DNA of 64,000 bases from Membranipora membranacea (taxonomy: Eukaryota > Bryozoa > Gymnolaemata > Cheilostomatida > Membraniporidae): contig OU612068.1 of assembly GCA_914767715.1 (NCBI GenBank), positions 26,226,001-26,290,000 of the forward strand. Direction: 5' to 3'. Shown here in pieces: positions 8,930 through 21,287 of the stretch. Under the pieces are notes generated by a model. It was given only the letters and a program-made list of their open reading frames with translations, did not search any database and was not told the origin of the DNA. Numbering within the stretch: the first letter of the stretch is position 1; every line of letters begins with the position of its first letter. The position numbers were made by a program, and so were the translations under genes.

Positions 8930-11900
8930 AGACTGTGTTAATTGTTTGTGCTGCTGCTTCATCTAACTTCAACTGCATTCTGACAAATGTAAAAGCACAT
9001 TACTATATTTAGGAATCTAATGGTTCAGAGAAACTCAAATTCACCAATAATATCAAAAGATGATGTATATATATATGCATTTTAACCAACCCAGAATAAA
9101 CCATCTCTCAAAAATCACACATATCTCAAACTCAGACAACTCACATAATCACAACTATGCTGACCACATTATCAACCTTCTGACCGTTCAGCTATCGTCA
9201 TAGCTGCAAAAAAAAGTCTCTAGTCTCTACCAACACTCATGTGAAATCAGCTACATTTTTCTATAGTTGTAATGTGGAAGCTGATGGATAAGTTTCTTAT
9301 TGGTTATTAGTCAGAGGTTATTAGTTAGAGTCAGAGTCTTTTCCATCCGTTGTAAAGGAGGAGAATTTTGATATTTTTATCTCAGGTGCTTTAGCGGGTG
9401 TCATACACAGGCAGCAACATGCCATGATGAAATATGCAGACAACACTATGTGGCAGTCTATTCTTTAAGAGAGAATCCTCCTGCCCCCTCTCCAGTCAGT
9501 CACATGTATTCTCCATCATCATTTGTGCTGCCGAGTAATACAATATAAAGCTTAGCTACACCCGAGTGTGCTGCCTTCCAGTTATGATCTTTGATCATTT
9601 TATTTTGACAGTCCGTATGCAGGGTTATCCAGGCTATTGCATAGCATATCCTGATTGGTGTTGGCGCATAAGCTTCAATTGTTTGAGCAATGCTGGAGTT
9701 GATAAACAGAGTGTAGTCGAGCATTCTGCCAGGATGTTTACAGCTTGCATCACAAAGCATATCAATCAGCCACCAATCCAAGCTCAGAAACACTTTGCTC
9801 TCAAGATGATCAGCAAGTCCTAGTGAGGTAGGGTTTATGGTTAGGTATTTCTCATCACTCAATAACTATGATGGACTTCTGGCAACAGCCTCCTCAGAAT
9901 TGGGAAATATCATGAACTGCCCCTTTCAACCAGCCAGATACTTTAGATATATCAAACATACCACCAACAATGCAATATTTGGCTCAGCTTGCAACCTTGA
10001 AGATACAATGTTACTCTATTGGGCTAGATGGAGAGGTGTCCTAGTGCTCCATCGTCATTCGCTGGCGGCATTAGCTCTCGTAACTGTAATGGGTCAAGGA
10101 TTGATAGGGAGATGGGAAAGTGGTATATATTAAGCTCAAATCCTATTTACTGAAGGAGGTTTTCTGCATGGGTGTGTTAAATAGATTCCCCCAACTCACT
10201 TAAATGCCATTCACAATATTGCACCACTTTATTTATTTTTCATGTGGATTCAAACTCATATCTAAAACAATGGGCTGTATAAATTCGGAGTTATCTGCTC
10301 TCACTTTGCTAAAATAATTCATTTGATTATTTACCTGCAGTCATTTTTTGGGATTATGATCAACAATGGCGAAACTTAGAAATGCAGAAATTCTCAACTA
10401 CATAGGAAAATAAATTTAATCTTGACATTGCTTTGTTAATTATGACCATCATCCATTGTCATCACTCTTATTCAATGTTGAGTGTGTTCAAGATTCACAA
10501 ATAATAGATGTTACAAGGGTGAGTAGTACAGATCATGAATAAACTAGAAATTGCCTTCCCCTGGCTAACTCTTGAAGGAGTTAAATATTTTACCTTTGCT
10601 CATGGAAGTCTGAAGTGTTCAATACAGAGGCTATCTGGCGTTGTCATAAGTAATTACTTCATCGTATCAGCTTGAGTTCAGCAATTAGAAGTAAATAACA
10701 TACAATATATCATTTTATAAATACATTTTAATAAAAAACAATATTCGTTATAGAATATCATACTGTTATAATATAAAATATAGTTATGTAATATTATATA
10801 TGGTAAGTAATAATATATCGATATATTATATGTATGATATGAATAAATAAAACATAACAACTTGGAAACTTTCATCCACATCAACCAGATTTTTTTTGTG
10901 TTGAAAAAATCAAAAATCAAATTTCAATTTTTGTTTTTCATTTTTCGTATTGAAATCAAAAACCAAATGTTACAAATGTATAACCTTCACAGCAATTGGC
11001 TGGTTGACCATATAATAAGGGACTTTGATTAGTATGTGAAAATATTGTGCCATAAATCACTGCGACGTCCTCGCACATCTGTTGATGGGGCGTTTGAGTG
11101 AGTACCAAAAAAATGTGTTCATCAATGAGTGCTTTTCGACAGTCTGCTGCTGCCTGCGTTTAGATAGATGGGATATCACAACTACTGGAACAAATCCAAT
11201 AATTATTGTTTGGTTCAATTTCTAACCCTCTGGATAAAATGATTTGGTATTATTTTAATAAATGTGCTACCTTGGCTTATGCAAAATTAAATTTGGCAAA
11301 TAACTCATTGATAGGTTATATAAAAAGAACCTGAGAATAAATATTTTCCTATCTCTAAATTTGTGGATTTATACAATTCCTGGCTGAGTCGCTTAATTAA
11401 ATTATTTATAAGTTTCACTCTGTGGGACACAGGATTCTTTTCCTTTTGATCCTATTTTATGCCTGTATGATCTATGAGTGGGATGCAAAAACTGATATCT
11501 CTGAACATTAATGTGAACATTCCACTTCTTGGTGATGGTATACAATTTCAATTCCTTTCCTGTCTAAGGCTGAAAAGAGGTTTCAGGGTATGGAGTTTAC
11601 CCTTTTAGCAAAGCTTTCACTGTCCCTTTATCTATATATAAGCAGGCAGAATATGGGCCAGCTCAGAATTGACCAATCAGGTGTCACCTGAAAAAAATAG
11701 CACTGTACAGTCATTGTAGTAATAATAAGAATAGCTGTGACTGTAATTTAATGAACCAATCTCACCAAAGCAAGTATTTTCTGCTGCACTGCACTCGAAC
11801 TAGAAGAAAGAAAATAGCAGACGGGTGGTTTGGAGATGGTTTGAAGTACCTAGAAAAGATAGAGTCAGGTAAATCACATTGCATCTACCTAGATAGGAGT

Positions 11901-12860
11901 AGCACTTGCTCTCCAAGATATCAAAATTCCATCATTGCTTTAGTATCATTTGTTTTAGGTTATTGAAGACATATGACCCATGCTTTCTCTTACTCTTAGC
12001 CTGTCTCAACCAGAGGGGTAACTGTCTACAGACAGTGCCCTTGTCTGTGTATTTCAATAAGAATGGGTTTGATAGGTACAGATAGGAATGAATGATATTT
12101 GGCCATGTATTTCAGGTTACTACAGCAATGCACTGACCCTACTAGTTATACAATAATAAACCAACTAGAGAGGATTCTGATAAACTTAGAGAAGGTTATT
12201 AGGTTGTAGTGAGCAAATGCTACAAATTTACAATCTATCAAGTCAGCATGTGTAATCATTGCTCAACGTTAATATGAACAGTGGCTCTGATTATTCACAC
12301 CTATTTTTGAAATGTTATAGGGGATTGAATTGGTTAAAAGCTGTCGGGAGGCAAGACCTAGTCAACACATAAGTGAATGGAATGCTCAGTAGAAGGCATA
12401 TTGCGCTCAACATTTTGAGGCTGGAGACTATACTCGCCGCAAGCCGTAAGTTTTTTCACATCAACAACCCAAACGATCTTAGGAATATCAACCCATTACT
12501 TTCGAAGCGCTAATTTATGAATTGGAGCACAGAGGTCGGCTATGCAAGATTTAACTTTACTTAACTTATTTTAAGTGAAAACTTAGTTTGTCTCCATAAC
12601 CACAAGTTTTTATTGTGATAAAACCAATTTGTGTTTTAATGGCTTTAATCTTACTCAAACCAATATATGATGTCTCCTTTGCAGGCTGCACAACAGAAAT
12701 ATCCAGAGCAAGCAAACAGTACCTCAACTCAACTCTACCTCAGGGGGAACTCTTTCGCTAGTCTAATAGGGGGGAAATTCTTTGCCTCTAGATGGTGGTG
12801 CACTTACATATGTATCAGCCAGCTTTCTACATTTCTCATTGAGCTTGATAGATAGGTTCA
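8930..12860. other. Mostly AT-rich DNA without a supported gene
   Basis: Two overlapping antiparallel frames at 9500-9862 (minus, 120 codons) and 9837-10133 (plus, 98 codons) show no motif I can name and may be old transposon coding sequence. From 10680 to 11000 the sequence is very AT-rich. The rest holds only short frames. Confidence 0.45.
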
Positions 12861-12864
12861 GGAT

Positions 12865-13687
12865 GCTTTAAAAATGTTGAAAACAGTGTGTTAATCATAT
12901 AAGCTGCTATTGGTACCTTCAACTTTTCATTGTCATTCATTGTTAATGGCGTATATTGGTTGGTTAACAGCATTGAAATCAATGTGTTTATCATATAAAC
13001 CACTATCATCAGCTGCCAGTATCAGACTAAATCACACTATATCTTAGATATAGATAGATATTTTGCCACTAACACATTTCGCCACTCATCAATTATTTCT
13101 AAATGTTTGAGTTCGGGGGTTTGTGTTTGGGGTTTTTGGGGAGAGTGGCTTGGGGTGTATGCGTTTGGGGTTTGAGTTTGGGGATTTAGGGTTTGGGGAT
13201 CTGGCAATTTGGGGTTGTGGCAAAATGTGAGTGGCGAAATGTAGTGTATTCATTATCGGTGCCCATGGCAATGAATGACAATGAATGGTCAAGGTACCAA
13301 TAGTGGTTTGTATGATAAACACATTGATTTCAATGCTGTTAACCAACCAATATACGCCATTAACAATGAATGACAATGAAAAGTTGAAGGTACCAATAGC
13401 AGCTCATATGATTAACACACTGTTTTCAACATTTTTAAAGCGAATACACTACATTTCGCCACTCACATTTTGCCACTACCCCAAATTGCCAGATCCCCAA
13501 ACCCTAAATCCCCAAACTCAAACCCCAAACGCATACACCCCAAGCCACTCTCCCCAAAAACCCCAAACACAAACCCCCGAACTCAAACATTTAGAAATAA
13601 TTGATGAGTGGCGAAATGTGTTAGTGGCAAAATATCTATCTATATCTAAGATATAGTGTGATTTAGTCTGATACTGGCAGCTGATGA
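12865..13687. repeat. Interlocked inverted repeats A-B-A'-B'
   Basis: Segment A (12865-13006) is inverted at 13300-13441 and segment B (13006-13251) is inverted at 13442-13687. Each pair is equal in length and nearly identical by eye. The order A, B, A', B' is unlike a simple foldback element, because the two inverted pairs cross. Segment A contains a roughly 100-bp unit (CTATTGGTACCTTC, TGTCATTCATTG) that recurs at 15.77-15.96 kb. Segment B has a G-rich strand with many TTTGGGG runs, inverted to C-rich in B'. Confidence 0.88.
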
Positions 13688-13689
13688 TG

Positions 13690-15165
13690 AATGAAAAACA
13701 ATCGGAATCAAGCTTTTTCAAACTCAGATCAATGCGCATAAGGCCTATCAGTCAGAATAACACATACATTATTCATGCGTTGAATGTAATGCAGAATGAA
13801 ATGGTGTTGTAGATTTAGAAAGTTTTGAAGAGGTTACATCTGACTCGACAAGTGGCTCTACAAGGTAAAGATCTCATCGCTGAATTATTCTATAAGGGTA
13901 TGCTGTGACAAATATTTTGAATCTATATCACTAAACTCTAATGTGGGTATATTGAAGTACACCCATACAGTTTGCTATAGGTCTTATTTCAGCACTTGAA
14001 AAGGTCTATGATTAATAGTTGGCGTAGGATGCGTTTTTTCAGAAAAGATGATGTGAATCTGTTTTGTAACCGTAGGTTGTAATAGCTGGCTTCCCATCAA
14101 GATTTGGGACAGGATCCTGCGACTTGTGATTGGGGGAGAAGACTTGGTTGTATACAAGAATTTGCAGACAGTCTGCTCGATCTTCAAAGAGATAGTAATA
14201 AATAAATATCCCAAAGCCTCACCAAGGATACACATAGATGCTTGCACTTGCTTTAATTTACATGTCGACAGATTGGCACAAGGAAATGTCATCTCAGTCT
14301 GGCAAATATTCAAAACAGCTGGTATAAGCAGTGGCGTGGCCCTTGCACTAACATCAATGTTTAAAGGATGTCTCCAGACACACTCAGCACTCTTGGTGAC
14401 TCAGCATCTAAGATTCAACTGGTTCAGTATTAAAGATATCTTCCACTGGAAATAAATGTGAGTTCTATATGAATTGGAAAAAAAAACTTTTCAAGTAATG
14501 ATCATATTTTAACCCTATACAACTGCAAGAAGGAAAAACCAAACGATGAAAATTATTTACCAATAAGCCAAAGCAACTTCAAGCTAACCCAAAATCCTAC
14601 ACCGATAGCTTTCAAATTCATGCAGCTGATCGGGGCGTGTCACTAACCCCAAAAACATGTTAGGAACTTGTCACATATAGGTGAACTTTGGTGGGTTTTT
14701 CCTTCCATCCTCTACAACTATGTAAGCCTAGCAGTAAAAGCTCATTGTAGATTGCATCTGTATATATATCTTCATCATTTCTTTGAGATTTACAGCTTCT
14801 ATTTTATACCCAACTTCGGTCGATAAATTAGTATTGTAATATTTAACATTTATTGTTCATCGAATATTGAATAACGTTATTCTATTCAGTCCGGTCTATA
14901 AACCTATACCACAGCCGTGAACCTGGAGCCTGGAGAAGCTGGAGAACTTTGGAGCCAGCAACATTAGGTAAAATATGGTAATCAGGATATTACACGTGAC
15001 AATACATGTATATGAAAATAGGTGATTGCTTGTGTTTCATCCACTGTTTCCGTCAAGTAAAAGGATGTTCATTTTAAAGCGGCTTAAATTTGTTCTCGAT
15101 TTTCAAAATGTGATATTCAGGAATGAAACATTTGAAGAGACTATTTAAATCCTGAATTCTTTTGT
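13690..15165. other. No supported gene; possible upstream exon of the zinc-finger gene
   Basis: Overlapping frames on both strands at 13984-14455 carry no motif I recognise. A stretch ending in GCAACATTAG/GTAAAA near 14970 could be an upstream exon of the gene that follows, but no start codon or phase supports it. Confidence 0.35.
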
Positions 15166-15167
15166 AG

Positions 15168-18100
15168 AAGATGGCAGCACCTCAATTGCGAAACTTCCCT
15201 CAATCAACACTTTCATAGGAGGTAACCTGATTGACTTGTCTTTTATCTAACAACTTTTGAATTTAATCAAGAACTTTGCATTCAAATATAGTCACAAAGA
15301 AAATTTCTTGCAGTTCTAAGAGTTGAAGTTTAGTGTCTGTGATTAGACGATTTCCATCATGCTTGAAATTTTTGATTGCACTTATATAGCGAAACTTCTG
15401 TGGTGTTACATATGTACACACACCAATATTAACAGATTCTAAGCAACTTATATGTAGACTAGATCGTGTTCGTTTTCAAGTTATTTGAACCCTTCCCCTC
15501 CCTGTAATGGCATAAAGCTCTATTAATGTACAAAATGTACTTCCAGTAGAGCGCAGACAGGCGTTGGTGAATTCTTGAATAGTAATAAAATTTGGACAAT
15601 GTGTTTATTTTAGCCAAAGGAGAAGTTAATACGGCAGCTTCAGCTGATCTCCCAGTCTTTGATGGGAAGAAAGCAGACAACATTTCTGTTCCAACTGAGC
15701 GAGGTAGATAAAACACTTAGTCATATACAAGAATTATTTTCAGGATGCATGACAGACATTGCAATCAATTTGTTGTACTGCAAGCCACTATTGGTACCTC
15801 TTTCTTTTTCATTTTCATTCATTGCCTACGGCATGTATTGTTTTGGTTAAAGGATTTACATTGCAATCGATGTGTTATCACAAAAGGTTGCAACTATTGG
15901 TACATATAACTATTCATTTTAATGGCCACCAATACTGGCATATATTGTTTGGGTTAATGGTTGTACAAATTTACACAGACAAGCGCTGGTCAATTCTTGG
16001 AAAGGTAAATTTAGACAATGTGTTTATATTAGTAGAAGGAGAAGTGAACACGGAAACTTCAGCTGATCCCCCAGTGTGTGATGAGGACGGAGCAGACAAC
16101 CTTGCTGTCCAAACTGATATAGGTAGATAAACACTCTGGCATTTACAAGAATTATTTCAGAATGATTGGCATAAGCTGAAATCAATATTATTTTCAGAGT
16201 ATATAACAATATTTCCTGCATTCAAGTCGCCTAGATTGTTTGATATCTGCAGCTCATTAGGAATGGAATACCATGGAAAGTTATGACATACAATCTTGCA
16301 GCGCATTCTCTTTGGAGCAAAAGCTGGCGAGATAGACCTGATATTATGGCACATGTATATGCATTTACAATGGGTTTAACTATTATAAGACATATCCTTT
16401 TTTGCAGAACGCAGCTGACAAATTTAAATGAATTTGATACAAATAAAAATGTTGAAGTTCCAGAAATTATCAAAAAAGAAATCAATCGCGATACATTACA
16501 ATAGTGATCTTATGTTCAAACTTGTTTGGGAAATCAAACTTCACCATGTTTAATATCTTTGATGACCTATAATGTCTAATTTCAATTATGGCATATTCTC
16601 ACAAAATTGACTTGCAAGCAGAGCTGTGTGGTGCTATATACATGACCAGCGTTGACTTATTGCATTTGACTGCAGATGTTTGTAAAGGTATTAAGTTTGA
16701 CTGCGCAATTAATAACTCTAAAGCTCAAAGGATCGTTGCCAGCTAAGCACTTTTAACTCAAGGTAAAGAAGGAACCTTCCTGGTGACTTCTAGTAATGGC
16801 TAACTGTATGTATTGCAGACAATGGTGCCAATGAAATCCTGGCTGACACAGGTCATGAGGAGGATAAAGAGAATGAAGCAGATGATTCAGACAATAATCC
16901 ACACTACATTCCCAACGTTCATAATAATGAAGGTGAATATAATTGCAAGTAGTCATGCCAGCTCGTTAATGACAGTACGCATAAATTTTCCGCATATTAT
17001 TTTCATCAATAAGTAACATTCTAGATATGTACATTTGGTTTGACATGTTAGCTTAGATAAACAAACCTAAGTACACCATTTGGTGCCCTATCTCTATATC
17101 CTCATCAATAATGCATCATAAAATGATGCTATGAATCAAGTTATAGAATTTGTCCTCATCAACTCAGCATGCCGGGAGCTGTATATAACCTCATCACAAA
17201 TTTGTGTTGTGGGTAATGTTTCCTCACTTTACAAGTAACTTCAAAATGATTTGGCTATTGTATGCCATTACATCCTTTTTAACAATCCTTTATTCATTAT
17301 ATTCAGGAGAGTCAGACTCAGAGTCTTCTACGGAAGATGGTTGCAGTGCCGCTGAAGCTCTACCAAAACACGATAGCTCCTCTATACATGCTGGATACAG
17401 AAAACAGACAAAAGACGGTATGCATCCACGAACTAGAAATAAATATACTAGTTTGGTGATGTCAGAACTGGTAGTGCATTTTAAACTACCACCAATTGCA
17501 GGGTTGTAAAAATGGCTTCAGAACTTTGGTAAAGGTCTACCGAGCCAAGACCAATGAGCAATACCTGGCAGGAATGCATAAGATTAAGTTTTATAATTGC
17601 TTACACGATGTGAATTTGCCTATATTGATAATATTGAGCACTGATGGGATATGCTATGAACTGATCATCTGCCATCCACAAATGTGTGTGTGGCAATTTA
17701 AATTGCATGTTTTGTCACTGCAGTTGTAGTTCCAATCTACGCAAAAGTGGCTTGCAGTAGAAGAAACTACTCAAAGACAGACTACTGTTACTTTTGTGAC
17801 AAAAGTATTCAGTCGCGCATATCGAAGCACTATCTGTCTATGCATACTGTCAGGCAACAGGACCAGCAAATCATTGCTGAAACAGGGAAAGAAAAGAATG
17901 ATAAGCTATATCAGCTACAGCAGCTTGGTAACTTCAAGCATAATACACAGGTAAGTTTTTCTAAATAAAGTACGCCCCAAATACTACCCTCAAAATGGGT
18001 AACTTTGGCCACCTCTGAAAAGTATTATAATAGTAGGCCCATCACATTACCTATCAGAGGTGGCCAAAGTTACCCATTGAGGTGAAACGAGATAAACTTA

Positions 18101-19739
18101 TAAGCCTGTTTGCAAAACATCAGCTTCTACGTAAGGGCGACAGCGAATCCTACCGTGAAACTAACCAAATCCGACAAAAGCTCAGATTTTTGGCACGCCT
18201 GGTCATACAAGTGCGAAAAACTTCAGAAAGAGGTCTCATGCTGTCAGATTTCATAGCACCACAATACTATGACAACGTAGTGGCTGCTGTCATAGAGCTC
18301 AGAAAAGAAAACAAACAGATGGTATTGACACTGGGACATTTTGTTAAGAAATTAGCCATACTGAAGATTGGCGAGGCGATAAGAGGACAAGACAAGGCAT
18401 TGAAAGAAGAAGCACAAAGCTTTTTAGACCTTTACAGCAGCTCATGGACAGAACTTGTGATGTCGTCAACCCTTAGAATGCAGCAGAAAGACAAGTTAGA
18501 GAAAGCTGTGTTGTTGCCAATCTCAGATGATCTGGCGAAGTTGTCAACATTCATAAATAGAGATATAGAGAATGAGAGCGTACAATGCAGAAACTACACA
18601 AGATTGCAGAAACTTGTAATGTCTGCTCTGCTGCTGTTCAACAAGCGTAGAGCCGATGATGTGGCCAGCATGACGATCGCGGGTTTCAGGATGGGACAAG
18701 TCAGCAGGGAGGAGAGATCGGACATTGTACAGCATTTACCTTTCAACGATAGGTCTCTGTTTGCCAGGTACGCCTCCCCATGCAATCGTTGGATGTAACC
18801 CAGGTTATTATAACCCAGGGGCGTATATTCTAAAAAATTTCACTCACTGACTTTTTAGAGATGAGCATAATGATCGGGCGCAGCCTGATCCACATGCCGT
18901 AGGCGTGGTGGGGAGGGTGTGGAAATTTTTGCATATCGGTAGCAAAATAGTGCAAGCAGAGAGGTATTTCAATAGCTCACTGAGCTGTTGGGTACTTTCA
19001 GAAAACAACTCAATAGCAGTAGAAGATTATGGTAAAAATGATCCAGTTATAAAGCACCATTTTGAAAAAAAACTGACCTTCATGGGATTCGAACCCACAA
19101 CAATCTTAAAAACTGTGATTAAAAGGCAGACACTCTACACACTGAGCTATTTCGCCATTCACAGAAAGTTGTGGGCCGTGATTGATAATATACGCCACTG
19201 TTATAACCCACTTTCTATGTCATCCAATATTAGATATATAACTTGACATATGAATCATGGATACATAATGTTGACCATCTTAAAGTTTATCACAGTAAAA
19301 AACATAAATTAAAAATGACTTTTGAAGTGAAAGATTCTTGACATCCCTACAAATAAGAATAGTCAGATGCTGTGAATATGTTGTCCAATGTGATATATAA
19401 ATTCTTTTGATAAATCTTCTCTAGATGTGCATCAAACTAAAGTCTCCCGCTTTACATAAAACTATTGTTTTCTTATTTAGTTTCTGCATTAATCTATAGC
19501 CATTATAATGGCAGTTACCCAGACAAATATTTTGTGACCATGCAGGTTAAATTGGTGCATTATGATTGAAGACATCCCATTTTTCTTCATATTTTCAGGA
19601 TGCTTGCGGTGCGAGTTAAAGGAAAATCAACAAGGGCCATACGCCCCGTTTATGTTTTGGTTGACAAGAGCATCGAGAAGGCCATAGACAGTCTAATAGC
19701 CAACAGGGTAAAAAACGCCTCAAACTTCATATTCACAAG
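15168..19739 (+). CDS. Uncharacterised multi-exon zinc-finger protein (partial)
   Basis: Eight exons join in compatible phases: 15168-15221, 15614-15703, 16033-16122, 16819-16932, 17307-17417, 17724-17950, 18082-18767 and 19599-19739. The first five are acidic, low-complexity and all phase 1-1. Exon 6 encodes a C2H2-like finger (CYFCDKSIQSRISKHYLSMH) and then QLGNFKHNT. Exon 7 is a long helical domain (LRFLARLVIQVRK, LGHFVKKLAILKIGEAIRG, LLLFNKRRADDVASM). Exon 8 has VRVKGKSTRAIRPVYVLVD. I recall similar unnamed proteins, finger followed by a helical core, in fish and invertebrates. The NKRRADDV segment resembles box I of tyrosine recombinases, a weak inference. The start exon and C-terminal exons (an expected H-x-x-R region) were not seen; transposons occupy the next 6 kb, so the gene may be truncated. 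Confidence 0.7.
15541..16180 (+). repeat. Tandem duplication of a 90-bp exon with flanking intron
   Basis: 15551-15770 and 15974-16180 align along their length: GACAGGCGTTGGTGAATTCTT against GACAAGCGCTGGTCAATTCTT, then AATGTGTTTATWTTAG, the exon, GTAGATAAA, and ACAAGAATTATTTTCAG. Both exons are exactly 90 bp and phase 1-1, so the duplication keeps the frame. Confidence 0.85.
15765..15962 (+). repeat. Two units of a roughly 100-bp repeat
   Basis: Units begin near GCAATCAATTTGTTG and GCAATCGATGTGTTA and each contains ACTATTGGTAC and a TATTGTTTKGGTTAA segment. The same unit forms segment A of the interlocked repeat at 12.9 kb. It lies between the two copies of the duplicated exon. Confidence 0.65.
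17995..18077. repeat. 24-bp perfect inverted repeat at a splice acceptor
   Basis: The arms at 17995-18018 and 18054-18077 are exact complements (ATGGGTAACTTTGGCCACC...) around a 35-nt loop. Together they occupy most of the 131-bp intron between exons 6 and 7 of the zinc-finger gene. The right arm ends 3 nt before the acceptor AG. Confidence 0.85.
19081..19156 (-). mobile_element. tRNA-derived SINE head or tRNA pseudogene (Lys-like)
   Basis: Read on the minus strand, GGCGAAATAGCTCAGTG gives an A box and D arm, and GGGTTCGAATCCC a B box. The anticodon loop CTTTTAA would be Lys-UUU. The anticodon and acceptor stems do not pair well and the spacing to the T arm is too long. I call a SINE or pseudogene rather than a working tRNA gene. 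Confidence 0.55.
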
Positions 19740-20069
19740 GTAAGAAAAAAAAGTTCCTACTTCTAGCGTGGCATCAACTGATTATGTAAAATCTTATTTT
19801 GATTTCTGTGTACTGATAGTGATATTGGTCGTAGGGTTGTCACCAATGAAGTCTTTAGTTAGCCTTGGCAGGCTGTCTTGGAACATTTTTACTTTAACTG
19901 AGGCAGTAGCCACTACATTGTAGTATTAGGAATCGGGATTTTACTGAGACAAGGGATTCAAGAGTAACAACAAATATTTTGACATGTTGAAATGGCAAGA
20001 TAGCCTGGCCTGGATATTTGTTAGCTCTATTGCATTTAATGTGAGTTTTGCTGAGTCAGTTTCGATTCA

Positions 20070-20713
20070 TTTGACTCTCTTAGGGTAGTTGTAGATATTG
20101 GTTACCATTACATTTACCTAAAGACCAGAGAGACAGAACAAAATCATATTGTTAAAAGTAGATGCTAAGATATTATCTAAAAAGTTATTTGAAGTTGGGT
20201 GTAGCTTGAACATGTCTCTCAGATTAAAATTAAAATGTTCTAACAAAAGTGGTGGACACTTCTTGTTCATCAATTGATGTCCAGTAATGCTAGTAAAATA
20301 TATGTTGAGCACTGGCAAAGGTAAAAGGTATAACGACCTTGATAATTCGTTAGTTGGTACCAGGTGATTAGGGATCTTTTGTATATTACATATCAACCTG
20401 AAGGAGTAAAAATAAGTCCTTTAGTATATAGTTTGGTGATAGATTGTAAATATGGATACCAACTTACGATGTGGCAAAAAATAAAATGATGGTAAAATAT
20501 AATAGCTGTTTTGTTGTCAAGAAAAGGCCTACAAAGTTGTAGTAGTGTAACTGCCTTTGCAACTTGTTTACCGATATAGGAAACATGGTCATGCCATGTT
20601 AGCCTGTCATTTATAATGAAACCTAACAGCTTTGTTTCACGTTCACACGACAACTCCCTCCCACCACATGACAAGGAGAACAACCCACCGACATCATGAA
20701 TCGTGAACGCCAT
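20070..20713 (-). mobile_element. LINE reverse-transcriptase C-terminal fragment, copy 2
   Basis: Minus-strand translation gives GGLFSLSCGGRELS, KLLGFIINDRLTWHDHV and LLQLCRPFLDNKT, the same segment as the 0.2-0.56 kb copy. A frame change follows, then NLRDMFKLHPTSNNF near the element's 3' end. No catalytic residues are retained. Confidence 0.75.
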
Positions 20714-21140
20714 GCAGCAGAAAGTGTGAATTATTAATGTTAATTACCATATGATTATTAAAGCACCAATCACATTTAGGTCTTCATTACACTTGGAATT
20801 TAAATTATTTGTGATTTATAAATACTGTGTCATTTATAAATACTGTGTCATCTGCATACCAAAACACGATGCTTCACCGAGGCTCCTTCCAGCTAGTGCA
20901 AGTTGGTGCCTGGTCACCGTCGACTCTGGACTAAGAAAGCACATAAAATTTTTTTAAAAAACTGATAGGAAGCACGTATCTGCTGAAAAAGGGTACTTGC
21001 CATCTCCTACATGTATGATCCCACTAATCAACTTAATTACTAAAGCATAGGGTTATCATTAGAAGGATTACATATCCGTATGTCATGGGTAACATTTCTA
21101 TTGTAGGCATCATCATCTTTTGTGAAGGTATGTGTTCTAG

Positions 21141-21270
21141 GAGATTCCCACGGAGTTAGGATATCTGCGTACCAAGCATTTGGGTGTAACAGAACAAATT
21201 GTCGTTATAAGCACGAGTGTAAACAGTGTAGGGGTAGTCATTCTGTGAAAGATTGTAAATCACACAAATA
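21141..21270 (+). pseudogene. Gag-like zinc-finger remnant of the YR element
   Basis: An open stretch ending at TAG 21268-21270 reads FGCNRTNCRYKHECKQC then SHSVKDCKSHK. The C-x4-C-x5-H-x-C-x2-C-x3-H-x4-C spacing resembles the C-terminal knuckle of Gag proteins in DIRS and Ngaro elements. The rest of Gag is missing or unrecognisable upstream. Confidence 0.6.
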
Positions 21271-21287
21271 GATGAAATTTTGTTACC

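Noticed and set aside
9500-10133. Protein-coding gene in the 120-codon minus and 98-codon plus frames
   Set aside because: The frames overlap antiparallel, lack recognisable domains and splice context. Possibly old transposon sequence, but I cannot support it.
13089-13656. Pro/Asn-rich antiparallel frames on both strands
   Set aside because: They mirror each other because the region is an inverted repeat with G-rich runs. No leader, splice sites or family motif.
16411-16502. Extra exon of the zinc-finger gene after TTTTTGCAG
   Set aside because: In the required phase 1 it meets a TGA after two codons.
19081-19156. Functional tRNA-Lys gene
   Set aside because: A and B boxes are present but anticodon and acceptor stems do not pair, so a SINE or pseudogene is more likely.
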